Of a stretch of 64,000 nucleotides of DNA, positions 8,432-17,712 are shown piece by piece (the first letter of the stretch is position 1; the number at the start of each line of letters is the position of its first letter). Source of the stretch: Pseudomonas sp. MWU15-20650 (GTDB lineage: Bacteria > Pseudomonadota > Gammaproteobacteria > Pseudomonadales > Pseudomonadaceae); assembly GCF_023242475.1 (NCBI RefSeq), contig NZ_JALJFG010000010.1, positions 90,294 to 154,293 of the forward strand, written 5' to 3'. Made by a program: the position numbers and the translations under genes. Below the pieces are notes generated by a model. It had not been told where the DNA came from, ran no database searches, and saw only the letters and a list, made by a program, of their open reading frames with translations.

Positions 8432-9963
8432 TACGAATCAGCCTTGAGGAACGCCTTGAAACGTACCAGTTCGGTGAGGCGGTAGCCGCGATAACGCCCC
8501 ATGGCCAGCATGAAGCCCACCAGGATCAACAGGATCGCCGGGAAGGTGAACACAAAGTAGATCAGCTCCGGCACGCTCATGATGATGTGTGCCAGGGACG
8601 CTGCGAACAGCGTCCCTATCGCCACTTTCAGCGCATGGCTGGCGCCACGCTCCTCCCAGGTGATGGACAGCCGTTCGATGGTCATGGTCAAGATCACCAT
8701 GGGGAACAGCGCCACCGACAAGCCACGTTCCAGCCCCAGTTTGTGGCTGAACAGGCTGATGGTCGCAATCAGCACCACCACGAAGGTCAACACCACCGAC
8801 AACCTGGGCAGCATCTGCAGCTTCAAGTGCTCCAGGTATGAGCGCAGGGACAAGCCCAGCGCCGTGATGATCGTGAACAACGCAATGCCAAAGCCCAGTT
8901 GCGTCTCGCGGAACGCCAATGCAATCAGCACCGGGGTAAAGGTGCCGAGGGTCTGCAGGCCGATCAGGTTGCGCAGGATCAGAATCACCAGCACGCCAAT
9001 CGGGATCATCACCATGATCATGAACGTCTGCTGGGTTTGCAGCGGCAGGCCATACAGCGAGTATTCGAGGAAGTTGGCGTCGGTGTTTTCGTCGGTCAGC
9101 TTGGCCAGGCGAATGGCGTTCATTTCGCTGTTGTTCAGGCTGAAGGTCACTGTGGCTTTCTTGCCGCCATCGACCGTGATCAGGTTTTCATCGCCGGTCC
9201 ACCACAGCAGGCGGTCGGCGGGCAGGCCCTGTTCGCCGGTTTCCGGGTTGAAGTACAGCCAGTCATTGCCGTTGAAGCTGCGCAGCCACAGCTCCGGGGT
9301 TTGTGGCTGGTCGGCCACCAGGCGGATGGTGTGGACTTTCTCCACCGGCACATGGGCGATGGACAGCAGCAGTTCGACGATCTTGGCCTTGTGCGGCGTC
9401 GATGGGTCGCCCGCCAGCAGCAGCTTCACATTGTCGTCATTGAGGTTGTTGGTGCGCTTGATGGCTTCGCCGATAAAGGTCTCGACGTCGGCCGAGTGCT
9501 GGCGGATCGGGGCCAGCAAGGCTTCGGCGGCGATCTTTTCCGGGCCTTCCACGGCGATGCTGTCACGGAAGGTCGGGCCTTTGACCTTGACCTTTTCCCC
9601 GCTGTAACGCTTGGTCAGCACCAGGCGGTAATACAGGGTTTGCTTGCCCTTGGCCCGGCGCGCCGACCAGGTCACCTTGCGGTTGCCATCGGTGCGGTTG
9701 ACGCTCACCCCGTAGTTATTCGAGATAAAACTCTCATTGAGGCTGACGAAGTCGCGGCTCAGGGGCGGCACGAACATCGAGATTTTCACCGGGTCCTTGG
9801 GGTTGGCGACGAACTCGACCTTGGCGTCGATGTTCCACAGGTCGTCGGTGGCGTCCTCGGTGACGGGGATCCCCAGCACGAAAATCTGATAGGCGGTGAC
9901 CGAAATACCCAAGACCACCAGGATGGTGATCAGGATTTTCAGGTGCAGGGTCAGAGAGCGCAT
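8431..9963 (-). CDS. Inactive-transglutaminase domain fused to a seven-helix membrane domain
   Basis: 510-residue membrane protein. It has an N-terminal signal-anchor helix (about 8-30), a large extracytoplasmic region (about 35-310) with a transglutaminase-like fold lacking an evident Cys-His-Asp triad, and a C-terminal block of about seven hydrophobic helices (about 325-500). This is the known 'inactive transglutaminase fused to 7TM' architecture. The middle gene of a cassette, with the ATP-grasp gene downstream and the RimB-like protease gene 5 bases upstream. Probable role: membrane sensor or scaffold presenting a peptide to the protease (inference). Confidence 0.86.
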   Translation of the reverse strand: MRSLTLHLKILITILVVLGISVTAYQIFVLGIPVTEDATDDLWNIDAKVEFVANPKDPVKISMFVPPLSRDFVSLNESFISNNYGVSVNRTDGNRKVTWSARRAKGKQTLYYRLVLTKRYSGEKVKVKGPTFRDSIAVEGPEKIAAEALLAPIRQHSADVETFIGEAIKRTNNLNDDNVKLLLAGDPSTPHKAKIVELLLSIAHVPVEKVHTIRLVADQPQTPELWLRSFNGNDWLYFNPETGEQGLPADRLLWWTGDENLITVDGGKKATVTFSLNNSEMNAIRLAKLTDENTDANFLEYSLYGLPLQTQQTFMIMVMIPIGVLVILILRNLIGLQTLGTFTPVLIALAFRETQLGFGIALFTIITALGLSLRSYLEHLKLQMLPRLSVVLTFVVVLIATISLFSHKLGLERGLSVALFPMVILTMTIERLSITWEERGASHALKVAIGTLFAASLAHIIMSVPELIYFVFTFPAILLILVGFMLAMGRYRGYRLTELVRFKAFLKADS

Positions 9964-9968
9964 TCGGT

Positions 9969-10505
9969 TTACTCGGCGGTATGAGCGTCGGCGGCGCAGG
10001 CGGGTTTGCCCGCTGCGTATTTAAGACTGGGGTCGACCAGCGCATCAAAGCGTTTGAGCGCTTCGGAGCCGATCAGCAGCGGGTATTGGAATGCGCTGCG
10101 GTCAGTCAAGTTCACTTCGATGCTGCGTAAAGCGCTGCCCATGCAGATATCCAGGGCGATCACTGGGCGGGCGGTGTAGTTCTTGTCCTCATCGGGGTCG
10201 TAGTCACCGGCGCGACGCTTGATTTTGCTGACGCGGGCCAGGGGGCGTTCGATGGGGTGGGAATGGGCGGTGTCGATGGCCAGATAAAAGCGCACCCAGG
10301 ATTCGCCATTGCGCTTGAAGCGTTTGATGTCGCGGGCGCTCAACGAGGCGGTCTTGGCGCCAGTGTCGAGTTTGGCCGCCACTTCCAGGTCGATGCCCGC
10401 CAATTTGGCGTATTCGTTCAAGCCATACACGGTCTTCTCGGCGGCAACGCCAAGGCCCGGTACGCACAGTAGGCAAGTCAATAGAAGGAAGGGCTTGAGT
10501 CTCAT
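9969..10505 (-). CDS. RimB-like retropepsin ('ATP-dependent zinc protease' family), periplasmic
   Basis: 178-residue secreted protein. A signal peptide (MRLKPFLLLTCLLCVPGLGVAA) precedes a single retropepsin-type domain with the aspartic-protease-like motif KLDTGAKTASLSA (DTG) and a second conserved strand near ALDICMG and PLLIGSEALKRF. The family is often annotated as an ATP-dependent zinc protease, but the DTG loop and fold indicate an aspartic, retropepsin-like enzyme that would need to dimerise. First gene of the protease-7TM-ATP-grasp operon. Confidence 0.86.
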   Translation of the reverse strand: MRLKPFLLLTCLLCVPGLGVAAEKTVYGLNEYAKLAGIDLEVAAKLDTGAKTASLSARDIKRFKRNGESWVRFYLAIDTAHSHPIERPLARVSKIKRRAGDYDPDEDKNYTARPVIALDICMGSALRSIEVNLTDRSAFQYPLLIGSEALKRFDALVDPSLKYAAGKPACAADAHTAE

Positions 10506-10690
10506 AGATCCTGACGCGGTGCCGTGCGATGTTCAATTCAAGGCGACTGGCATTACTGCGCAATCTCTGGTGCGCCGTGTCATCAATTGATGTCAGGCAA
10601 AAACGGCGGGCATTCTAACATGATGCTTTTTTGGCGCCAGCGCTGGCAGGCGGCCATGACCTCAGAACACGCAATCAGGGTTATTAGACG

Positions 10691-10702
10691 ATTGTCGACA
10701 AT
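10691..10702. promoter_or_regulatory. GntR operator candidate 1 (prp operon)
   Basis: Perfect 12-base palindrome ATTGTCGACAAT, 74 bases before the regulator start codon, in the promoter region of the prp operon. Its core TGTCGACA recurs at 10766-10773. FadR-type GntR proteins bind such dyads. Confidence 0.55.
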
Positions 10703-10764
10703 GTTGATTTATTCTTTGACTATTCAGGGCTGATTGGCTAGTTTTTGCCGCATTGCTTTTAAAG

Positions 10765-10775
10765 GTGTCGACAAT
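10765..10775. promoter_or_regulatory. GntR operator candidate 2, directly abutting the regulator start codon
   Basis: GTGTCGACAAT, repeating the TGTCGACA core of the palindrome at 10691-10702 (cores 73 bases apart, close to seven helical turns). It lies between the AAAGG ribosome-binding site (10761-10765) and the ATG at 10776, so binding here would block expression of the regulator and the downstream prp genes. Confidence 0.5.
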
Positions 10776-11489
10776 ATGCTGGATCAACTGGAAACCCCAG
10801 TGGTGGCGCAAGACGATTCGCAGACCATGTCCGAGAACGTCTTCCGGCGTATCCAGGCTGCCATCGTCAAGGGCGAGATTGCCCCCGGCAGCAAGATTTC
10901 CGAGCCGGAACTGGCGCGCACCTACGGCATCAGCCGTGGCCCCTTGCGTGAAGCGATCCATCGCCTGGAAGGCCAGCGCCTGCTGGTGCGCGTGCCTCAT
11001 GTCGGCGCGAGAGTCGTGTCGTTGAGCCACGCCGAGTTGATCGAGCTCTATGAAATCCGCGAGTCCCTCGAAGGCATGGCCTGCCGCCTGGCCGCCGAGC
11101 GCATGACCGATGCGGAAATCGAGGAGCTGCGCCAGGTCTTGCACACCCATGAGCGCGACGCAGCGTTCCAGGCCGGCCTCGGGTATTACCAGCAGGAAGG
11201 CGACTTCGATTTTCATTACCGGATAATTCAAGGCGCCGGCAACCGCACCCTCACTCAAATGCTCTGCGGCGAGCTGTACCAATTGGTGCGCATGTACCGC
11301 ATCCAGTTTTCCGCCACCCCCAATCGTCCACGCCAGGCTTTTGCCGAGCATCACCGCATTCTTGATGCGATTGCCGATCGCGACGGTGAACTGGCCGAGT
11401 TGTTGATGCGCCGCCATATCGGCGCTTCCAAACGCAATATTGCCCGTCACTTCCCGGACGGTGCTCCTTCATCACGAGGTGAGTCATGA
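10776..11489 (+). CDS. prpR: GntR (FCD subfamily) regulator of the methylcitrate operon
   Basis: 237-residue FadR-type GntR regulator. The winged helix is at about residues 18-85 ([31 protein letters not shown]) and the all-helical FCD ligand domain follows. The ATG at 10776 is preferred over an upstream in-frame start because it follows AAAGG at the right distance. Its stop overlaps prpB (ATGA at 11486-11489), so it is the first gene of the prp operon and probably senses a methylcitrate-cycle intermediate. It is not the sigma-54-type PrpR of enteric bacteria, so the symbol is used by position only. Confidence 0.9.
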   Translation: MLDQLETPVVAQDDSQTMSENVFRRIQAAIVKGEIAPGSKISEPELARTYGISRGPLREAIHRLEGQRLLVRVPHVGARVVSLSHAELIELYEIRESLEGMACRLAAERMTDAEIEELRQVLHTHERDAAFQAGLGYYQQEGDFDFHYRIIQGAGNRTLTQMLCGELYQLVRMYRIQFSATPNRPRQAFAEHHRILDAIADRDGELAELLMRRHIGASKRNIARHFPDGAPSSRGES

Positions 11490-12379
11490 GTTCTCAAAAC
11501 AACAGCACTCCCGGCCAGCGTTTCCGTGACGCGGTCGCCAGCGAACAGCCCTTGCAAGTGGTCGGCGCGATCAACGCCAACCATGCGTTGCTGGCCAAGC
11601 GCGCCGGCTTCAAGGCGATTTACCTGTCAGGTGGCGGTGTCGCCGCCGGCTCCCTCGGCGTACCGGACCTGGGTATTACCGGCCTGGATGACGTACTCAC
11701 CGACGTGCGCCGCATCACCGACGTGTGCGACCTGCCGCTGCTGGTGGACGTGGATACCGGTTTCGGTTCCTCGGCGTTCAATGTGGCGCGCACCGTCAAG
11801 TCGATGATCAAGTTCGGCGCCGCCGCCATCCATATCGAAGACCAGGTCGGCGCCAAGCGTTGCGGCCATCGCCCGAACAAGGAAATCGTGTCCCAACAGG
11901 AAATGGTCGACCGCATCAAGGCGGCCGTGGACGCGCGCACCGATGACAGCTTTGTGATCATGGCGCGCACCGACGCCCTCGCCGTCGAAGGCTTGGAGTC
12001 TGCGCTGGAACGCGCCGCCGCCTGCATCGAGGCCGGTGCCGACATGGTGTTCCCGGAAGCGATCACTGAGCTGGAAATGTACAAACTGTTCGCGTCCCGT
12101 GTGAAAGCACCGATCCTGGCTAACATCACCGAGTTCGGCGCGACGCCGCTGTACACCACCGAACAGTTGAAATCTGCCGATGTTTCCATCGTGCTGTACC
12201 CGCTCTCGGCCTTCCGCGCCATGAACAAGGCCGCCGAGAACGTCTACACCGCGATCCGTCGCGACGGCACCCAGCAGAACGTGATCGACACCATGCAAAC
12301 CCGCATGGAGCTTTACGATCGCATCGACTACCACACCTTCGAGCAGAAGCTCGACGCGCTGTTTGCCGCGAAAAAATAA
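11486..12379 (+). CDS. prpB: 2-Methylisocitrate lyase PrpB
   Basis: 297-residue enzyme of the isocitrate lyase/PEP mutase family, cleaving 2-methylisocitrate to pyruvate and succinate. The catalytic KRCGH loop is at residues 124-128, and the substrate loop [10 protein letters not shown] is at 87-96. Start overlaps the regulator stop by four bases (ATGA), showing translational coupling. Length is typical. Confidence 0.97.
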   Translation: MSSQNNSTPGQRFRDAVASEQPLQVVGAINANHALLAKRAGFKAIYLSGGGVAAGSLGVPDLGITGLDDVLTDVRRITDVCDLPLLVDVDTGFGSSAFNVARTVKSMIKFGAAAIHIEDQVGAKRCGHRPNKEIVSQQEMVDRIKAAVDARTDDSFVIMARTDALAVEGLESALERAAACIEAGADMVFPEAITELEMYKLFASRVKAPILANITEFGATPLYTTEQLKSADVSIVLYPLSAFRAMNKAAENVYTAIRRDGTQQNVIDTMQTRMELYDRIDYHTFEQKLDALFAAKK

Positions 12380-12421
12380 CGCGGTGCGCCTCCCTAATAA
12401 ATTCAAGATTGGAGAACGAAC

Positions 12422-13549
12422 ATGGCTGAAGCAAAAGTATTGAGTGGTGCCGGCCTGCGTGGCCAGGTGGCCGGGCAGACCGCACTATCGACCGTGGGCC
12501 AGGCCGGTGCCGGCTTGACCTATCGTGGCTACGACGTGCGTGAACTGGCCGCTGACGCGCAATTTGAAGAAGTCGCCTACCTGCTGCTGTACGGCGAACT
12601 GCCGACCCAGGCCGAGCTGGACGCCTACAGCGCCAAGCTGAGTAAACTGCGCGACTTGCCCCAGGCACTCAAGGAAGTACTGGAGCGCATCCCCGCCGAC
12701 GCTCACCCGATGGACGTGATGCGCACCGGTTGCTCGTTCCTGGGCAATATCGAGCCGGAAAAAGACTTCAGCGCGCAGCACGATGTCACCGACCGCCTGC
12801 TCGCCGCGTTCCCGGCGATCATGTGCTACTGGTACCGCTTCAGCCATGACGGCCAGCGCATCGACTGTGTGACCGACGAGCCGAGCATCGGTGGTCACTT
12901 CCTGCACCTGCTGCATGGCAAGAAGCCGAGCGATCTGCACGTCAAAGTGATGAACGTGTCGCTGATCCTCTACGCCGAGCACGAATTCAACGCCTCGACC
13001 TTCACTGCGCGGGTGTGTGCTTCGACCTTGTCCGACCTGTACTCCTGCGTCACGGCCGCCATCGGTTCCCTGCGTGGCCCGCTGCACGGCGGTGCCAACG
13101 AAGCGGCGATGGACATGATCGAGCGTTTCTCCTCGGCCCAGGAAGCGGTCGAAGGCACCCTTGGTATGTTGGCGCGCAAAGACAAGATCATGGGTTTTGG
13201 CCACGCGATCTATAAAGACAGCGATCCGCGCAATGAGGTGATCAAGGGCTGGTCGAAAAAACTCGCGGACGAGGTAGGCGACACCGTGCTGTTCCCTGTA
13301 TCCGAAGCCATCGACAAGACCATGTGGGAGCAGAAGAAGCTGTTCCCCAACGCCGACTTCTACCATGCCTCGGCGTACCACTTCATGGGTATCCCGACCA
13401 AGCTGTTCACGCCGATCTTCGTGTGCTCGCGCCTGACCGGCTGGGCTGCACACGTGTTCGAGCAGCGCGCCAACAACCGCATCATCCGTCCAAGCGCCGA
13501 GTACATCGGCGTTGAGCAGCGCAAGTTCGTGCCAATCGAACGTCGCTGA
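12422..13549 (+). CDS. prpC: 2-Methylcitrate synthase PrpC
   Basis: 375-residue citrate-synthase-family enzyme condensing propionyl-CoA with oxaloacetate. Signatures: SIGGHFLHLL and GPLHGGANEAAM (active-site histidines), and GFGHAIYKDSDPR with the catalytic-region HxxY and arginine. Preceded by TTGGAGAACGAAC and the ATG at 12422. It lies 42 bases after prpB. The short length matches methylcitrate synthases rather than the longer type II citrate synthase. Confidence 0.96.
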   Translation: MAEAKVLSGAGLRGQVAGQTALSTVGQAGAGLTYRGYDVRELAADAQFEEVAYLLLYGELPTQAELDAYSAKLSKLRDLPQALKEVLERIPADAHPMDVMRTGCSFLGNIEPEKDFSAQHDVTDRLLAAFPAIMCYWYRFSHDGQRIDCVTDEPSIGGHFLHLLHGKKPSDLHVKVMNVSLILYAEHEFNASTFTARVCASTLSDLYSCVTAAIGSLRGPLHGGANEAAMDMIERFSSAQEAVEGTLGMLARKDKIMGFGHAIYKDSDPRNEVIKGWSKKLADEVGDTVLFPVSEAIDKTMWEQKKLFPNADFYHASAYHFMGIPTKLFTPIFVCSRLTGWAAHVFEQRANNRIIRPSAEYIGVEQRKFVPIERR

Positions 13550-13583
13550 AAAACTACTATCTCGGGCTGGAAACCCGATCAAA

Positions 13584-13675
13584 GTGTGGGAGCGGGCTTG
13601 CTCGCGAATACGGTGTAACAGTCGCCGAGTGTGTTGAATGACACGCCGCTTTCGCGAGCAAGCCCGCTCCCACAT
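13584..13675. repeat. REPIN (GTGGGAGCGGGCTTGCTCGCG type) between prpC and acnD
   Basis: Inverted pair GTGGGAGCGGGCTTGCTCGCGAA ... TTCGCGAGCAAGCCCGCTCCCAC, about 90 bases in total. The central triplet differs from the GGGGGCTTGCTCCCG family at 4278 and 17541, so it belongs to a second REP sequence group. It sits inside the prp operon, where its hairpin could attenuate or stabilise the mRNA. Confidence 0.9.
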
Positions 13676-13737
13676 TTAGGTCTCATTCCAACTCTGGATC
13701 CGGCTTCTTTTGCACTTACCGTGACCGAGTCCTGACG

Positions 13738-16332
13738 ATGAACACTGAATTTCGCAAACCGCTTCCCGGCAGCCGCCTGGATTTCTTCGACGCCCGTGCG
13801 GCGGTCGAGGCAATCACCCCCGGCGCCTACGCCACCTTGCCGTACACCTCCCGCGTGCTGGCGGAGAACCTGGTGCGTCGCTGCGACCCGGCCACCCTCA
13901 ATGCGTCCCTGAGCCAGCTGATCGAGCGCAAGCGCGACCTCGACTTCCCGTGGTTCCCGGCGCGTGTGGTGTGCCATGACATCCTTGGCCAGACCGCCCT
14001 GGTGGACCTGGCCGGCCTGCGTGACGCCATTGCCTTGCAAGGCGGTGACCCGGCCCAGGTCAACCCGGTGGTGCCGACCCAACTGATCGTCGATCACTCC
14101 CTGGCCGTCGAGGCCGGAGGCTTTGATCCGGAAGCATTCGAGAAAAACCGCGCCATCGAAGATCGCCGCAACGAGGACCGTTTTCACTTTATCGAGTGGA
14201 CCAAAAAGGCCTTCAAGAACGTCGATGTGATCCCGCCGGGCAACGGCATCATGCACCAGATCAACCTGGAGAAAATGTCCCCGGTGATTCAAGTGCGTGA
14301 CGGTGTGGCCTTCCCGGATACCTGCGTCGGCACCGACAGCCACACCCCCCACGTGGACGCCCTGGGCGTGATCGCCATCGGCGTTGGCGGCCTGGAAGCC
14401 GAGAGTGTGATGCTCGGTCGTGCGTCGTGGATGCGCCTGCCGGAAAGCGTTGGCGTGGAACTGACCGGCCAGTTGCAGCCGGGCATCACCGCTACCGATA
14501 TGGTGCTGGCGCTCACCGAGTTCCTGCGTCAACAGAAGGTGGTGGGCGCGTGGCTGGAGTTCTTCGGCGAAGGGGCGTCGGCCCTCACGCTGGGCGACCG
14601 CGCGACCATTTCCAACATGGCCCCGGAATACGGCGCCACGGCCGCGATGTTCTACATCGACCCGCAGACCATCGCCTACCTCAAGCTCACCGGCCGCGAA
14701 GACGAACAAGTCACGCTGGTGGAGCAATACGCACGCCATACCGGCCTGTGGGCGGATGACCTCAAGGGGGCGCAATACGAGCGCGGCCTGAGCTTTGACC
14801 TGTCCAGCGTCGTGCGCAACATGGCCGGCCCCAGCAACCCCCACGCACGCGTCGCCACCCGCGACCTGGCATCCAAGGGTATTTCCGGGCAGTGGGATGA
14901 CGTGCCGGGGCAAATGCCCGACGGCGCGGTGATCATCGCCGCCATCACCAGTTGCACCAACACCAGTAACCCGCGCAACGTGATCGCTGCCGGCCTGTTG
15001 GCGCGCAACGCCAACAAGCTCGGGCTGACCCGCAAGCCGTGGGTCAAGTCGTCCCTGGCGCCGGGCTCGAAAACCGTGGCCATGTACCTGGAAGAGGCCG
15101 GCCTGGGCCATGAGCTGGAAACACTCGGTTTCGGCGTGGTGGCGTTCGCCTGCACCACCTGCAACGGTATGTCCGGCGCGCTCGACCCGGTGATCCAGCA
15201 GGAAATCATCGACCGCGACCTCTATGCCACCGCCGTGCTTTCCGGCAACCGCAATTTCGACGGGCGTATTCACCCGTATGCCAAGCAAGCGTTCCTGGCT
15301 TCACCGCCGTTGGTGGTGGCCTACGCGATTGCCGGCACCATCCGTTTCGACATTGAAAAGGACGTGCTGGGCCTGGACGCCGACGGCAAGGAAATCCGCC
15401 TGAAAGACATCTGGCCGAGCGATGAAGAAATCGACGCGGTGGTCAAGGCGTCGGTCAAGCCGGAGCAGTTCCGCGCGGTGTACATCCCGATGTTCGCCAT
15501 TCACGAAGACACCGGCCCGAAAGTCGCGCCGCTGTACGACTGGCGCCCGCAGAGCACCTACATCCGTCGCCCGCCGTACTGGGAAGGCGCACTGGCCGGG
15601 GCGCGGCCGCTCAAGGGCATGCGCCCGCTGGCGGTGCTGCCGGACAACATCACCACTGACCACCTGTCGCCGTCCAACGCGATCATGCTCGACAGTGCCG
15701 CCGGCGAATACCTGGCGAAAATGGGCTTGCCGGAAGTCGACTTCAACTCCTACGCGACCCATCGCGGCGACCACCTGACTGCGCAGCGCGCCACCTTCGC
15801 CAACCCGAAACTGTTCAACGAAATGGTCGTGGAGAACGGCAAGGTCAAGCAGGGTTCCCTGGCGCGCATCGAGCCGGAAGGCAGGGTCACGCGGATGTGG
15901 GAAGCCATTGAAACCTACATGGAGCGCAAGCAGCCGCTGATCATCATCGCCGGCGCCGATTACGGCCAAGGCTCGTCCCGCGACTGGGCGGCCAAAGGCG
16001 TACGCCTGGCCGGCGTGGAGGCGATTGCCGCCGAAGGTTTCGAGCGTATCCACCGCACCAACCTGGTCGGCATGGGCGTGTTGCCGCTGGAGTTCCTGCC
16101 GGGCACCGACCGTCACACGCTGAAGATCGACGGCAGCGAAACCTATGACGTGCTGGGCGAACGCACCCCGCGGGCACAGCTGACCCTGGTGATCCATCGC
16201 AAGAATGGCGAGCGTGTCGAGGTGCCGGTGACCTGCCGCCTCGATACCGCCGAAGAAGTATCGATTTATGAAGCGGGCGGCGTGTTGCAACGCTTTGCCC
16301 AGGATTTCCTGGAATCGGCGACCACCGCCTGA
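13738..16332 (+). CDS. acnD: Fe/S-dependent 2-methylisocitrate dehydratase AcnD
   Basis: 864-residue aconitase-family enzyme of the methylcitrate cycle, converting 2-methylcitrate to 2-methyl-trans-aconitate for PrpF. Cluster cysteines lie in AAITSCTNTSNPRN and ACTTCNGMSG. The C-terminal swivel domain has the IIAGADYGQGSSRDWAAKG active-site region. ATG at 13738. It is shorter and more divergent than housekeeping AcnA, and its position directly upstream of prpF supports AcnD. Confidence 0.95.
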   Translation: MNTEFRKPLPGSRLDFFDARAAVEAITPGAYATLPYTSRVLAENLVRRCDPATLNASLSQLIERKRDLDFPWFPARVVCHDILGQTALVDLAGLRDAIALQGGDPAQVNPVVPTQLIVDHSLAVEAGGFDPEAFEKNRAIEDRRNEDRFHFIEWTKKAFKNVDVIPPGNGIMHQINLEKMSPVIQVRDGVAFPDTCVGTDSHTPHVDALGVIAIGVGGLEAESVMLGRASWMRLPESVGVELTGQLQPGITATDMVLALTEFLRQQKVVGAWLEFFGEGASALTLGDRATISNMAPEYGATAAMFYIDPQTIAYLKLTGREDEQVTLVEQYARHTGLWADDLKGAQYERGLSFDLSSVVRNMAGPSNPHARVATRDLASKGISGQWDDVPGQMPDGAVIIAAITSCTNTSNPRNVIAAGLLARNANKLGLTRKPWVKSSLAPGSKTVAMYLEEAGLGHELETLGFGVVAFACTTCNGMSGALDPVIQQEIIDRDLYATAVLSGNRNFDGRIHPYAKQAFLASPPLVVAYAIAGTIRFDIEKDVLGLDADGKEIRLKDIWPSDEEIDAVVKASVKPEQFRAVYIPMFAIHEDTGPKVAPLYDWRPQSTYIRRPPYWEGALAGARPLKGMRPLAVLPDNITTDHLSPSNAIMLDSAAGEYLAKMGLPEVDFNSYATHRGDHLTAQRATFANPKLFNEMVVENGKVKQGSLARIEPEGRVTRMWEAIETYMERKQPLIIIAGADYGQGSSRDWAAKGVRLAGVEAIAAEGFERIHRTNLVGMGVLPLEFLPGTDRHTLKIDGSETYDVLGERTPRAQLTLVIHRKNGERVEVPVTCRLDTAEEVSIYEAGGVLQRFAQDFLESATTA

Positions 16333-16337
16333 AGAGG

Positions 16338-17534
16338 ATGACCATGGCACACGCACCGCAAATCAAGATCCCGGCCACCTATATGCGTGGCGGCACCAGC
16401 AAGGGCGTTTTTTTCAGCCTCACGGACCTGCCCGAGTCGGCCCAGGTTCCGGGGGCTGCGCGCGATGCCCTGTTGCTGCGGGTGATCGGCAGCCCCGACC
16501 CTTATGACAAGCAGATCGACGGTATGGGGGGCGCGACGTCCAGCACCAGCAAAACCGTGATCCTGGCTAAAAGTACCCGCGCCGATCATGACGTGGACTA
16601 CCTGTTTGGCCAGGTTTCCATCGACAAGCCGTTTGTTGATTGGAGCGGCAATTGCGGCAACCTGTCGGCGGCGGTCGGTTCGTTTGCCATCAGCGCAGGG
16701 CTGGTCGACCCGGCCCGCGTGCCCCATGACGGCGTGGCCGTGGTGCGGGTGTGGCAGGCCAATATCGGCAAGACCATCATCGCCCACGTACCGATCACCA
16801 AGGGGGCGGTGCAGGAAACGGGCGACTTCGAACTGGACGGCGTGACCTTCCCGGCCGCCGAAGTGCAGCTGGAATTCATGGACCCAGCGGCCGAAGAAGA
16901 AGGCGGCGGGGGCTCGATGTTTCCTACCGGCAACCTCGTGGATGACCTGGAAGTGCCTGGTGTCGGGACCTTCAAGGCAACGCTGATCAACGCCGGCATC
17001 CCGACGATCTTTATCAACGCCCAAGACCTTGGCTACACCGGTACCGAGCTGCAAGGTGCGATCAACAGCGACCCGAAAGCCCTGGCGATGTTCGAGACGG
17101 TGCGTGCCTATGGCGCGCTGCGCATGGGCCTGATCAAGCACCTGGACGAAGCCGCCCAACGCCAGCACACGCCCAAGGTGGCGTTCGTGGCCAAGCCTGC
17201 CGATTACGTGGCTTCCAGTGGCAAGGCAATCAAGGCCGGCGATGTGGATTTGCTGGTGCGCGCCCTGTCCATGGGCAAACTGCACCACGCGATGATGGGC
17301 ACGGCGGCGGTGGCGATTGGCACCGCGGCGGCGATTTCCGGCACCTTGGTCAACTTGGCGGCAGGCGGCGTGGAGCGCAATGCCGTGCGCTTCGGGCATC
17401 CCTCCGGCACCTTGCGTGTGGGCGCTGAAGCCACCCAGGTGAACGGCGAATGGGTCGTCAAGAAAGCCATCATGAGCCGCAGTGCGCGGGTGTTGATGGA
17501 AGGTTTCGTACGCGTCCCCGGTGACGCTTTTTAG
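16338..17534 (+). CDS. prpF: 2-Methylaconitate cis-trans isomerase PrpF
   Basis: 398-residue member of the PrpF family (diaminopimelate-epimerase fold). The N-terminal MRGGTSKGVFF motif, the SGNCGNLSAAVG segment and the AMMGTAAVAIGTAAAI region are typical. It isomerises the trans-2-methylaconitate made by AcnD to the cis form. Only five bases separate it from acnD. AcnD depends on PrpF, so the pair substitutes for PrpD. Confidence 0.96.
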   Translation: MTMAHAPQIKIPATYMRGGTSKGVFFSLTDLPESAQVPGAARDALLLRVIGSPDPYDKQIDGMGGATSSTSKTVILAKSTRADHDVDYLFGQVSIDKPFVDWSGNCGNLSAAVGSFAISAGLVDPARVPHDGVAVVRVWQANIGKTIIAHVPITKGAVQETGDFELDGVTFPAAEVQLEFMDPAAEEEGGGGSMFPTGNLVDDLEVPGVGTFKATLINAGIPTIFINAQDLGYTGTELQGAINSDPKALAMFETVRAYGALRMGLIKHLDEAAQRQHTPKVAFVAKPADYVASSGKAIKAGDVDLLVRALSMGKLHHAMMGTAAVAIGTAAAISGTLVNLAAGGVERNAVRFGHPSGTLRVGAEATQVNGEWVVKKAIMSRSARVLMEGFVRVPGDAF

Positions 17535-17540
17535 CTTTAT

Positions 17541-17628
17541 GTGGGAGGGGGCTTGCTCCCGATAGCAGGGTGTCAGTCGCCCCATTCATTGACTGACCCA
17601 GCGTCATCGGGAGCAAGCCCCCTCCCAC
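17541..17628. repeat. REPIN between prpF and prpD
   Basis: GTGGGAGGGGGCTTGCTCCCGATAGC at the left and CATCGGGAGCAAGCCCCCTCCCAC at the right, about 88 bases apart end to end. Same family and spacing as the copy at 4278. It begins seven bases after the prpF stop and may separate expression of prpD from the rest of the operon. Confidence 0.9.
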
Positions 17629-17712
17629 AGGGATACAAGCAGGCAATCAGACCTGCGCAACGATTAACCCTGACCCTGAGGATGGAACCACCCAACTTTT
17701 AGGAGAACTGCC

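Noticed and set aside
13579..15288. 569-codon minus frame opposite acnD
   Set aside because: Its end runs through the REPIN and it has no family resemblance; AcnD on the plus strand is complete.
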